Below, one piece after another: positions 56,160 through 64,000 of a stretch of DNA of 64,000 nt. A program made the position numbers and the translations under genes. Position 1 is the first letter of the stretch; each line of letters opens with the position of its first letter. A model generated the notes under the pieces. The model had not been told where the DNA came from. It was given only the letters and a program-made list of their open reading frames with translations, and did not search any database. The DNA comes from Ostreococcus mediterraneus (lineage: Eukaryota > Chlorophyta > Mamiellophyceae > Mamiellales > Bathycoccaceae). Location of the stretch: positions 682,001 to 746,000 of the forward strand of contig WMKK01000006.1 in assembly GCA_012295225.1 (NCBI GenBank). Reading direction: 5' to 3'.

Positions 56160-57755
56160 ATGGAGGCGGATTACGGCATCGTAGACGGATTCGACGAACC
56201 ACCGCATGATTACATTCGGTCGTTACTGTCGAGAGATATCATCGAACGTAAGCTGGCTAAGGTTTTCTTTAACGGCGACTTGAGACGCGTCGAACGCGAG
56301 TACGAGGCGCTCACCGAAGAGGATTTGGAAAAGTTTTTCATTCAAGAGTTTGGTGGAGGGACGTATCGCGCCGCACGGCCGTACTCGTTTGTGCTTTATG
56401 GCGCTTCGGGGTACACCGGATCGCTGTGCTTGGAGTACATTTTAAAAAATGTCAAGGATCTCGGCGGTCGCGTGACGTTTGCGCTCGCGGGGAGAAACGA
56501 AGGCAAGTTGCGCGAACGATGGAAGGAAGTCACGAGCAGATACCCGACAGATTATGAGCCTGGTTTTATCACGTGTGATTTAAAAGATCCAGTGGCTATT
56601 CGAGCTATGGTGATTGAGACGCGCGTCATGGTGAACATCGCGGGTCCATTCATGCTCACGCCCGCGGATATGTTGGTACGTGCGTCGCGCGGGCGCCTCG
56701 AAACGAACGCGCGTCTCGATACATTGTAAACTATGTTCATCATCGATGACGACACTGACTGACTGACGAATTATTGTACATGTATACAGTGTGAAGCGTG
56801 CATTGAGTACGACACCGATTACATCGACGTGAACGGTGAAGTACCGTTTACGAAGAAGCTCATCAAGTATCACGAATGGGCCAAGAAGAATGGCGTCCTC
56901 GTGGTTCCGAATGCCGCCGGTGCTGGTGGTATCCCCGATGTCGGATGCTATTACACCGCACGTGAACTGAGAAACACGCATGGTGAAATACCTATTGATA
57001 AGATGCACATGTATCTCTACGGAAGTACAGGTGGCGCGCCATCCGGAGGCACGCTCGCGACGCGGGCGGCGATGAACGCCGCCATGAAGGATGTAGCGGG
57101 TATCATGTCTAATCCTTTCGCCCTCGGTGGTTCTATTCAAGGTGGTCGTCGACCTGAGGATGCCGACCGTAACTTGAGTCAAGTAGAGTTCGATCCGGAG
57201 TACGATGCGTGGAAAGCTCCCTTTACGTATGCATTTTATGAGACGCGTTTGATTCGCCGCTCAAATTGGCTTTTACGCGACCTCGGGGAGAAGCCATACG
57301 GGCGTAAATTAAACTACCTCGAACATCTCATCATGCCTACCGAAAAATCTGCGAAAGATTTACAGCAATCAAACACGAGCTCGAAAGCCGAAGAAGAGAA
57401 ATTGCGCAAGGAGGGGCGTTTGTTCAAGAAGGGTGAAGGTCTGGACGAGCAGGCGCGTGATGCCATTTGGTCCGAGTACTGGTTCGACGCAGTGTCTGAA
57501 TCCGGAGAAAAGATTCGCACTCGACTCACCGGTAAAGATGGTTACGATGAAACCGCGCACATGTCTATTGAGCTCGCTTTATTATGCGCCGAGTATCGCG
57601 AGAAACTTCCATTCAAAGGTGGAGTACTCACTCCGGGCGTCGCCGGCGGCGATCAGTACATCGAATCCTTGCACGCCACCGGTCTTCGATTTGAAGTCAT
57701 GCCCGAAGACGCCAAGGTTGACTTTTCCCGTCTCTTGGCGTCGCAACCGGCGTAA
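56160..57755 (+). CDS. Saccharopine-dehydrogenase-like oxidoreductase (two exons)
   Basis: Exons 56160-56675 and 56790-57755, phase 0, 493 aa. After a 75-residue charged N-terminal region comes a Rossmann start YSFVLYGASGYTGSLCLEY (about residue 74), then FALAGRNEGKLRE and MVNIAGPFM, as in SCCPDH-like or trans-acting enoyl reductases. Exon 2 begins CEACIEYDTDYIDVNGE, the expected continuation 'V-x-A-C-x-x-x-x-T-x-Y-x-D-x-x-G-E'. The physiological substrate is unknown; members act on lipids or lysine catabolites. The 114-nt intron has donor GTACGT, three overlapping CTGAC copies and acceptor ATACAG. The N-terminal charged region has no obvious targeting signal. Confidence 0.88.
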
Positions 57756-57854
57756 AATAATCTTCACTTGCGTACCTTTTAATGGAAGAGCATGCATATA
57801 TTTTTCATACGACATCCGCGACGCGTGCGATGACGTCAGTGCGCGCCTCACCGA

Positions 57855-58691
57855 ATGCGCGCCGCCAACAAATCTCTTGACTCTCGCCCTGTGTGGTGTT
57901 CATCGAAAGCCCCGAAACGACGCACGAAGAGATTGCAAAAAATCATGTCTAGCGCGCGTCCAACGACGCTCGTCACGTTCGACGTCGACGGGACGCTGAT
58001 TCGCGCGTCCGGCGCCGATGCGAATAAGTTTCACAAAGACGCTTTCGCGCACGGATTTCGACACGTCTACGGCATTGAGACGACTATCGACGTCATTAGC
58101 CATCACGGATCGACGGACCAGCTCGTCACCGAATCAGTGTTAAAATTCCATGGGTACGACGATGGGGAAATTTGGTCAAAGATGCCCGAGCACGTGCGCG
58201 CGATGAGCGAATACGCCGTTAATTGCGACGCAGATGCCGCTCATGGGCTCGAGCTCCTCCCTGGTGTGCTCGATTTATTGCAAAAATTGAAATCCAGAAA
58301 CGACGTTGTCGTGTGTTTAGTGACGGGTAATTTAGAGCCCATTGGTTGGGCGAAAATGGAACGCTTGGGTATCGCGGAATATTTCACGCCGCCGCGTTTC
58401 GGAGGCTTTGGGTCAGATCATACCGACCGCGGCGAGCTGGTGAGGATTGCCGCCGAGCGATGCATGGTAAATTTCCCAAGTGCCGACCTTGGCGACCGGC
58501 GTTTCCATTTCGGGGACACGCCTAACGATGTCAAGGCGGCTGAGGCTGCAGGCGCGACAGCCATTGGTTTGTTGACGGGCATTTTCAGCCGCCGCGAACT
58601 CGCCGAATCATCTAGGCTTGAATCGCCTATTATTTTTGATGATCTCTCGCGCACCGATGACGTGCTCAAAGCGATGGGGTTAGCGGCGTAA
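57855..58691 (+). CDS. HAD-superfamily phosphatase
   Basis: 278 aa. LVTFDVDGTLIRASG supplies the nucleophile Asp (residue 43) and acid Asp (45); CLVTGNLEPIGWAKM is motif II; FHFGDTPNDVKAAEAAG gives the motif IV acidic pair. A helical cap follows the first motif, as in phosphoglycolate-phosphatase-like proteins. The first 30 residues are basic with a KRRTKRLQK segment and may be an organelle presequence; a second ATG at residue 31 would give a cytosolic form. The substrate is unknown. It starts 99 bp after the reductase stop on the same strand. Confidence 0.85.
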   Translation: MRAANKSLDSRPVWCSSKAPKRRTKRLQKIMSSARPTTLVTFDVDGTLIRASGADANKFHKDAFAHGFRHVYGIETTIDVISHHGSTDQLVTESVLKFHGYDDGEIWSKMPEHVRAMSEYAVNCDADAAHGLELLPGVLDLLQKLKSRNDVVVCLVTGNLEPIGWAKMERLGIAEYFTPPRFGGFGSDHTDRGELVRIAAERCMVNFPSADLGDRRFHFGDTPNDVKAAEAAGATAIGLLTGIFSRRELAESSRLESPIIFDDLSRTDDVLKAMGLAA

Positions 58692-58740
58692 AAATGTGTT
58701 CATATATAGTTTGCTGGTGTATTGTACAAAATGAAATTTT

Positions 58741-59478
58741 TCACGCCGGCGATGCCAAGAGAGAAACTAGGACGACGACTGTCGTTGATAATGTCCACGC
58801 ATACGCGCGTAAAACACCGCTACTGACAGTACTTGAACGTACCATAGTCCACGTCATCGTACTGATATCAAACTCCCACACGTCGTTCAATCCATTTCCC
58901 CCGAAGATTAAAAACGTCGACCCGCTTTCGCCATCCGGCGTCGTCATTGTGCCTCCGTTCCTCTTTGGCGGCACGACCCCATCGCTCGCTTCGACTCGCG
59001 ACCACGACTCTGCGGTGCGATCAAACTTCCATAACTCATCAAAATCCCCATATCCTGCTGAGTACCCACCAAACACGTATAAATTCCCACCGAGCGCGCA
59101 CGCCGTCGCCCCCGTACGTCCCCACGGCGCGTCGGTCCCGCTCCCGTCGTGCAAACGCGTCCAATTCCCATACTCCCCACTCGTGGCATCTTTCACGATA
59201 TCCAACTCCCACACATCCGCCAACGCATTACCATCATATAATCCACCAAACACCACCAATCTCTTATACGTCGCACCCGTGGTAAACATCGCGCTCGCCG
59301 CGCCGCTCCTCCGCTCGGGGTCGACGCCGAATCGATTCGGGTCCCGCGACGTCGCGCTCGGCGTCACGCTCGTCTGTGCCTCAACCCCGAGCGGTGCGTT
59401 CACACCACCACCAACACACATCATCATCACCATCATCGTCATCCACGCTCGCATAGTCACCATCATCATCATCATCAT
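58741..59478 (-). CDS. Secreted kelch-repeat protein, possibly GPI-anchored
   Basis: About 245 aa. It begins with six Met codons encoded by a (CAT)6 run (plus strand 59461-59478), then a Met-rich hydrophobic signal peptide ending near CVGGGVNA. Three kelch blades carry the Gly-Gly motif: LVVFGGLYDG, LYVFGGYSAG and FLIFGGNG, with following ELDI / KFDR / EFDI strands ('D-V-W-E-F-D'). The C-terminus is hydrophobic without a basic stop (TLSTTVVVLVSLLASPA), resembling a GPI-attachment signal. The real start may be the ATG at 59454 (MRAWMTMM). Only half a propeller is present, so it may dimerise. Confidence 0.72.
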   Translation of the reverse strand: MMMMMMVTMRAWMTMMVMMMCVGGGVNAPLGVEAQTSVTPSATSRDPNRFGVDPERRSGAASAMFTTGATYKRLVVFGGLYDGNALADVWELDIVKDATSGEYGNWTRLHDGSGTDAPWGRTGATACALGGNLYVFGGYSAGYGDFDELWKFDRTAESWSRVEASDGVVPPKRNGGTMTTPDGESGSTFLIFGGNGLNDVWEFDISTMTWTMVRSSTVSSGVLRAYAWTLSTTVVVLVSLLASPA

Positions 59479-59490
59479 CCGAGCTCGACC

Positions 59491-59492
<2 letters not shown>

Positions 59493-59524
<32 letters not shown>
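59493..59524. repeat. (CAAT)8 tetranucleotide repeat
   Basis: Eight perfect CAAT units, next to the (CAT)6 run that encodes the Met stretch of the kelch protein. Confidence 0.95.
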
Positions 59525-59527
<3 letters not shown>

Positions 59528-60037
59528 CCACGCGCGCGCGGTGACACCCACACCACCCAACGACCGCCCCGCGCGCGTCGTCCACGACCGCCCCGTCGCC
59601 TCAATCTTCACCAGCGCCCCGATGTGAGGCACGAACGAATAACACCCACCCACGTCCTTCGTCTCGTGCGTCGTGTATACGATATCCACTCACGCGCGCG
59701 CCAACGTGACGCCCACACGTGACGCCCGTTCGCGTTCCCCTCCGTCCCCGCGGCCCGAGTCCACGAGACACATAAATAACGTTTACCAGTTCAATACCCG
59801 TGTTATTATGGGCGACTAACATATCCGCGGGGTTTCGTGCCCCAGATATTACCAATATTAGCACTCTTTGTAATAATGTATATGTGAGACCGACCGACCG
59901 AAGTATGGCGACCGCCAGGCTGCCACGACGCCTTTTTTGACTTTTTCACGGATTCGTGATGCGCGCGATGCGGCGGCCCCCGAGACCCGTTCGTGGGGCG
60001 TGGACGTCGCCAGTGTGCGTCTGTGACTGACGTGAAC

Positions 60038-60047
60038 CTATATATAC
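60038..60047 (+). promoter_or_regulatory. TATA-like element before 6PGDH
   Basis: CTATATATAC, ending only 17 bases before the first ATG (60064). If it works as a TATA box, transcription would start at or after that ATG. Confidence 0.4.
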
Positions 60048-60063
60048 GACCGCGAGACGTGCG

Positions 60064-61728
60064 ATGCATCACGCGGCGATCGCGACGACGACGACGACGA
60101 CGGCGACGGTGACGGTGAGCACGCGTCGTGGCTGCGCTGGAGGCACGGCGACGGCGCGACCGAACAGGGCGGTGACCGGTCGGCGGTGCGCGACGGCGAT
60201 GGCGCGCGGTGCGACGGGCGTGGTGCGCGCTGGTGGGGATGATGGCGAGAAATCGCGCATTGGCTTGTGCGGGTTGGCGGTGATGGGGCAGAATCTCGCG
60301 CTGAACATCGCGGAGAAAGGCTTTGCGATCTCGGTGTATAATCGATCGAGCGACAAGACGGATGTCGCGGTGGCGCGCGCGGGGAAGGAAGGTTTGGGGG
60401 AGAAATTGCGAGGGTACCATGAGATGAAGGATTTTGTGGCGTCGTTGGCGAAACCGCGGTGCGTGATCATCTTGGTCAAGGCGGGCGCGCCGGTGGATGC
60501 CACGATTGCCGGGTTGTGCCAGTTTCTCGAACCGGGCGATTGCATCATCGACGGTGGGAATGAATGGTATGAAAATACCGAACGACGCGCGAAAGAGGTT
60601 GAAGAACGTGGTATTTTGTACCTTGGTATGGGTGTGAGCGGTGGTGAGGAAGGTGCGCGCAATGGACCGTCGATGATGCCGGGCGGATCAAAGGAGGCTT
60701 ACGACATCATCGCAGATATTTTGAAACCAGTGTCGGCGCAAACTGATTCGGGGGCGTGCGTGACGTACGTCGGCCCGGGAGGTGCTGGTAACTTTGTCAA
60801 AATGGTGCACAACGGTATTGAATACGGTGACATGCAGTTGATCTCTGAAGCGTATGACGTGTTGAAAACCGTGGGCGGTTTGACCAACGACGAGCTCGCC
60901 GCCGCCTTCACCGAATGGAACCAAGCCGAATTAGAGTCGTACTTGATCGAAATCTCTTCGATCATTCTCGCAAAGAAAGATGATCAATCGGGCAAAGAAG
61001 GTGACTTTTTAGTGGACAAGATTCTTGATAAAACTGGCATGAAGGGCACGGGGAAGTGGACCGTGCAGCAAGCCGCCGAGCTGTCCATCGCCGCGCCGAC
61101 AATTGCGAGCTCGCTCGACTCCCGATGCTTGTCTGGTTTGAAGGATGAGCGCGTCGCCGCCGAAAAGTTTTACAGCAAACTTGGATTATCTCCGGCTGGA
61201 GGTAACAGCAAGGTTGACAAGCAACAACTCATCAACGACGTGCGTTACGCATTGTACGCGTCCAAGGTGACGTCGTACGCGCAAGGCATGAACTTGATTC
61301 GCGCCAAGAGCAACGAACAAGGATGGAACTTGAACCTCGGTGAAATGGCACGCATCTGGAAAGGTGGTTGCATCATTCGCGCCGGCTTCTTGGATCGCAT
61401 CAAGGGTGCGTACGACAAGGATGCCAACTTGCCCTCCTTGCTCGTCGACGAGGCGTTTGCCAAGGAAATGATCGAACGTGAAGCCGCTTGGCGTCGCGTC
61501 GTGACGGCGGCCATCAACTCAGGCGTTTCGGTGCCGTCGATGTCGGGTTCGCTTGCGTACTTTGACACCTACCGCCGTGGTCGTTCGCCGGCTAACTTGG
61601 TTCAAGCCCAGCGCGATTTCTTTGGCTCTCACACGTACGAACGTACCGACATGGAGGGCTGGTACCACACGCTTTGGTCTGACATGAACAGCGCTGACAG
61701 CATCACGACGTCCGGATACAAGGCTTAA
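60064..61728 (+). CDS. PGD: 6-phosphogluconate dehydrogenase, decarboxylating, plastid
   Basis: Oxidative pentose-phosphate pathway enzyme giving NADPH and ribulose-5-phosphate (EC 1.1.1.44). 554 aa: the Thr/Arg/Ala-rich first 60 residues are a transit peptide, then IGLCGLAVMGQNLALNIAEK (NADP fold). GMGVSGGEEGARNGPSMMPGG and the FVKMVHNGIEYGDMQ motif hold the catalytic Lys and the HNGIEY substrate loop. The C-terminal part (GWYHTLWSDM) is complete. The first ATG (60064) is only 17 bp from a TATA-like element, so the mRNA may instead start at a later in-frame ATG, for example residue 46 (MARGATGVV). Confidence 0.95.
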   Translation: MHHAAIATTTTTTATVTVSTRRGCAGGTATARPNRAVTGRRCATAMARGATGVVRAGGDDGEKSRIGLCGLAVMGQNLALNIAEKGFAISVYNRSSDKTDVAVARAGKEGLGEKLRGYHEMKDFVASLAKPRCVIILVKAGAPVDATIAGLCQFLEPGDCIIDGGNEWYENTERRAKEVEERGILYLGMGVSGGEEGARNGPSMMPGGSKEAYDIIADILKPVSAQTDSGACVTYVGPGGAGNFVKMVHNGIEYGDMQLISEAYDVLKTVGGLTNDELAAAFTEWNQAELESYLIEISSIILAKKDDQSGKEGDFLVDKILDKTGMKGTGKWTVQQAAELSIAAPTIASSLDSRCLSGLKDERVAAEKFYSKLGLSPAGGNSKVDKQQLINDVRYALYASKVTSYAQGMNLIRAKSNEQGWNLNLGEMARIWKGGCIIRAGFLDRIKGAYDKDANLPSLLVDEAFAKEMIEREAAWRRVVTAAINSGVSVPSMSGSLAYFDTYRRGRSPANLVQAQRDFFGSHTYERTDMEGWYHTLWSDMNSADSITTSGYKA

Positions 61729-61935
61729 ACGCCGTCGCTTCATGATGCAGCGCCACAATTTTCTCGACATCATTACAACGCTGCACACGCGCCACAATTT
61801 TTCCGCATATATAAAATGGCACTCTTTGTAGTACGCACACACACACCGCATGCTCGCTTTAGGTTGTAATGAAGCAATTTTGTACGCTAAAACTCTATAT
61901 ATCTATTATGTTCATTCTAGGAAGCTATATGCGCG

Positions 61936-63021
61936 TCAAAACACGGCGGCAATGCGCTCGTCGAGCGCACCTCTTGGACGCTTGGCGCCGGCGCGCTTGG
62001 CTCCGCGTTCCGGCGCGTTGTGAGTGGATGGATACGTTGGCATTTCACTAGGGGGTTTTGGCGGTGGAATTTCTTGAAAGTAAGCATGTTCAAGCGCCTC
62101 TTTTGCCGTCGCACGCTTCTCTGGGTCAAAAGTAAGTAACATGTTGAGCAAGTCCACGCCTGTCAACGAAAGCTTGGGGAAGTTGACCTCGAGAAAGTTG
62201 TATGGTTGTTCGGGAAGCTTGAACGATTTCGCCACTGGAAGCGCGTCCCAACCGGGCCAAATGTGCTCATTCGGCGTACCTAAGAGCGCACAAATCATCT
62301 GCACTTGTTCGGTTTCCGTCGATCCAGGAAAGAGCGGCGCGTGCTTGAGAAACTCAGCAAAAATGCATCCAACCGCCCACATATCAATCGCCGTTGTATA
62401 GGTCTCGCACCCGAACAAGAGCTCAGGCGCGCGATACCAAAGCGTAACAACTTTCGGAGTGTAACTCGCCTTATTTACAGGATCATAAGCACGGGCGAGA
62501 CCGAAATCGCACAACTTTAACTCCCCGCGTTGATTCAACAACAAGTTGCTCAACTTCAAGTCACGATGAAAAATAAACCTTTCGTGTAAATACTCCACCG
62601 CCTTGAGCGTTTGCATCATCAGCGATTTCACCTCTGACGTCGTAAACGTCGTTTTGACGTTATCAATCAATCTCGCCAAGTCATGCTCACAATACTCAAA
62701 CGCTAAGAACACGTTATTCAACGCGTCGCCCTGAATCACTTTAATCAACCTCACCACATTCGGATGCGTAATGCGCTGTAATATCCGAATTTCTCGCAAT
62801 GACGTCAACGGCATACCATCTCTCTCACGATCCATGCGTATCTTTTTCAACGCCACGATGTCCCCAGTGGTTTTCTCGCGTGCCTTGTACACCACACCGT
62901 ACGTCCCTTCACCGATGCGTCCGAGTTTTTCATAGTTGCTCAACCCAGCACTGCTCGTCGTCTCGCCGCTCGTCGATAGTTTTGACGCGCGCTCATCGAC
63001 GCTCGGTACTGCATCTTTCAT
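61936..63021 (-). CDS. Cyclin-dependent kinase, CDK10-like
   Basis: 361-aa Ser/Thr kinase. Motifs: GRIGEGTYGVVYKAR (Gly loop), ALKKIRMD (Lys), PLTSLRE (cyclin-binding helix, PSTAIRE equivalent), HRDLKLSNLLL (catalytic loop), DFGLARAYD and TPKVVTLWYRAPELL (T-loop with the activating Thr/Ser region). The PLTSLRE helix and IDMWAVGCIFAEFL fit CDK10/PITSLRE-type kinases rather than CDKA or CDKB. A Pro-rich, basic C-terminal tail follows YFQEIPPPKPP. GTG 63027 was rejected; ATG 63021 (MKDAVPSVDERAS) is the start. It diverges from the unidentified membrane protein with 245 bp between. Confidence 0.9.
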   Translation of the reverse strand: MKDAVPSVDERASKLSTSGETTSSAGLSNYEKLGRIGEGTYGVVYKAREKTTGDIVALKKIRMDRERDGMPLTSLREIRILQRITHPNVVRLIKVIQGDALNNVFLAFEYCEHDLARLIDNVKTTFTTSEVKSLMMQTLKAVEYLHERFIFHRDLKLSNLLLNQRGELKLCDFGLARAYDPVNKASYTPKVVTLWYRAPELLFGCETYTTAIDMWAVGCIFAEFLKHAPLFPGSTETEQVQMICALLGTPNEHIWPGWDALPVAKSFKLPEQPYNFLEVNFPKLSLTGVDLLNMLLTFDPEKRATAKEALEHAYFQEIPPPKPPSEMPTYPSTHNAPERGAKRAGAKRPRGALDERIAAVF

Positions 63022-63266
63022 CGCCACCGCCGTGACGCGTATCCTCTCTCACGCGCCACGCAATGCCGGTGGTCGGTTGGGAATGTCAGAGGGGACATAA
63101 ATGCTCTCGCCACACACGACACCGCAGCGCGTGAATTCCGACCGTCTGCACGCCCGCACGCACAGGTGTGACGTGACGCTTACGCGAACCTATCGGTATC
63201 ACGCGCGCGGGCGCGTCTTGCGTCGTTGGGATCGATCCAGAAGAGCGCGACGTGTGAACGCACACG

Positions 63267-63950
63267 ATGAGACGGTTGGGTACAACGCACGCGCGCGCCG
63301 CGTCGACGTCGGCGCCTGATGGCGGTGATGACGATTGCGGGCGAAAAAGTTGGCGCATGCGACGGTTTGGTGCGCGCGACGCCGTTGTAGGCGTCATCGG
63401 TGTCGTCATCGGTGGAATGGCGGGCTTTTGCATTGGTAGAGCGCGGCGTCGGCGCGAGGCGCGCTCGGATGACGCCGCCGCGGCGAACGATGCGAGCGAT
63501 GCAACGAAAGATAGCACAGACATAGATACAGTGCGCAAGGCGCTCAGAGATGCAGAGCACAATGCGCGAGTCGCAGACGCGCGGCGCGAATACGCCGAGC
63601 GCGAGCTCTCTCTCTCGCGCTCTGCGCCCGCCGCCGCGGCTCCGCCGTCTCGTGTCGTGGAATCCGCGCCCACGACGCCGCAGAAAAAGCGCGCTCGTCC
63701 AAATAACTGGGAGCACGTCGAACTTCCTCTCACCACGTGGGCACATAAACCGCGTTTGGTGGTAAACGAGCCGTCCTCCCTCGCGGTGTTTGCGAGAGCC
63801 GGCCAAACTGTTTGGCGGTCCCGAGCGTGCCGTCCCGACATCGACGACGTGCACGCGGACATCGACGACGACGACGTCGCCGTTCCAATCACTCGTCGAT
63901 ACATGTCCCGATCGGTGCCTCCGTCGCCATCGAAAACGCCGCTAGAATAG
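63267..63950 (+). CDS. Unidentified single-span protein with coiled coil
   Basis: 227 aa. A short basic N-terminus precedes a hydrophobic segment at about 39-58 (AVVGVIGVVIGGMAGFCIGR), then Arg-rich residues. A heptad-like coiled-coil run follows at about 80-117 (TVRKALRDAEHNARVADARREYAERELS), then a Pro/Ser-rich segment and NNWEHVELPLTTW. The C-terminus is acidic then basic (SPSKTPLE). No family recognised. A 272-codon minus-strand frame over the same region is Arg/Ser-rich and was not chosen. The end of the window is 50 bp after the stop. Confidence 0.55.
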   Translation: MRRLGTTHARAASTSAPDGGDDDCGRKSWRMRRFGARDAVVGVIGVVIGGMAGFCIGRARRRREARSDDAAAANDASDATKDSTDIDTVRKALRDAEHNARVADARREYAERELSLSRSAPAAAAPPSRVVESAPTTPQKKRARPNNWEHVELPLTTWAHKPRLVVNEPSSLAVFARAGQTVWRSRACRPDIDDVHADIDDDDVAVPITRRYMSRSVPPSPSKTPLE

Positions 63951-64000
63951 TTGTACTCGTATTGTTGTGCAAATGACTGAAAACATGTCCATTCAAGTCA

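Larger units (their letters stand above)
59479..60063. promoter_or_regulatory. Divergent promoter between kelch protein and 6PGDH
   Basis: A 585-bp region with the (CAAT)8 repeat at 59493-59524, C-rich stretches at 59530-59600, and a TATATATA element at 60038-60047 immediately 5' of 6PGDH. Frames here are Arg/Pro-rich and look non-coding. Confidence 0.45.

Noticed and set aside
58694-59722. 342-codon plus-strand frame opposite the kelch gene
   Set aside because: The opposite strand has signal peptide, kelch blades and a GPI-like tail; this frame is Pro/Ser/His-rich and runs into the CAAT repeat.
63086-63904. 272-codon minus-strand frame opposite the last gene
   Set aside because: Arg/Ser/Ala-rich without domain; the plus-strand frame has a membrane span and coiled coil.
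1-64000. Mobile elements, virus-derived sequence or CRISPR array
   Set aside because: No reverse transcriptase, integrase, transposase, capsid-like frame, terminal repeat pair or regular spacer array was found.

Overview
This window reads as nuclear DNA of a very compact green picoalga of the order Mamiellales, most likely Ostreococcus or a close relative. The evidence is plant-type nuclear genes with plastid transit peptides (FabI, TGD4, ObgC, CCB2/CCB4, 6PGDH, IsdG-like oxygenase), a V-ATPase C subunit, UCP, SRP68 and cytosolic RPL37, packed at about one gene per 1.4 kb. Introns are few and short (about 98-253 nt), with a GTACG/GTGCG-type donor and a TGAC branch motif near the acceptor. The genus is inferred from style, not from a marker gene. 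One base is undetermined (N at 45905).

Layout. 0-12 kb: 3' part of a SERINC protein, a small thylakoid-type protein, FabI, mitochondrial uL30 overlapping phosphoserine phosphatase, a Brahma-type SWI/SNF ATPase, HIRA and spliced plastid mini-RNase III. 12-25.5 kb: an RNASEK-like protein, an SPT20-domain protein, a 1472-aa secreted mosaic protein, a NOL11-like protein, a small membrane protein, mitochondrial EF-G1, a HAD phosphatase and eIF5. 25.5-39.3 kb: TGD4, ObgC, UTP22/NOL6, RBMX2/Ist3 with an extra zinc finger, a CA1P-phosphatase-like protein, a tail-anchored-looking protein, an ER thioredoxin-fold protein and a Cdc1-type phosphoesterase. 39.3-50.4 kb: MORN-PIP5K, an unknown charged protein, V-ATPase C, SRP68, a PanE-like dehydrogenase, a bacterial-type ROK fructokinase, RPL37 with three introns, and UCP. 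50.6-64 kb: a tandem ABM heme-oxygenase-like protein, GCP5, CCB2/CCB4, a saccharopine-dehydrogenase-like reductase, a HAD phosphatase, a secreted kelch protein, 6PGDH, CDK10 and an unknown coiled-coil membrane protein.

Most genes alternate strand, so stops face each other across only about 45-100 bp and starts share divergent promoters of about 130-590 bp. Several same-strand pairs are separated by -1 to about 100 bp (uL30m/PSP, unknown/CA1Pase-like, fructokinase/PanE-like, reductase/HAD), and eIF5/HAD is similarly tight. These are good candidates for co-transcribed units. Themes are ribosome biogenesis and translation (UTP22, NOL11-like, RPL37, uL30m, EF-G, Obg, eIF5, SRP68), chromatin (BRM, HIRA, SPT20) and plastid metabolism.

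I saw no transposon, virus-derived element, tRNA, rRNA or CRISPR array. Nothing here is clearly a new multi-gene system. The most original items are the secreted mosaic protein, the ER thioredoxin-fold protein ending in HKEL, the RBMX2 zinc finger, and the overlapping or tightly stacked gene pairs. All starts were set on ATG codons, and intron models were accepted only where donor, acceptor and phase agreed.
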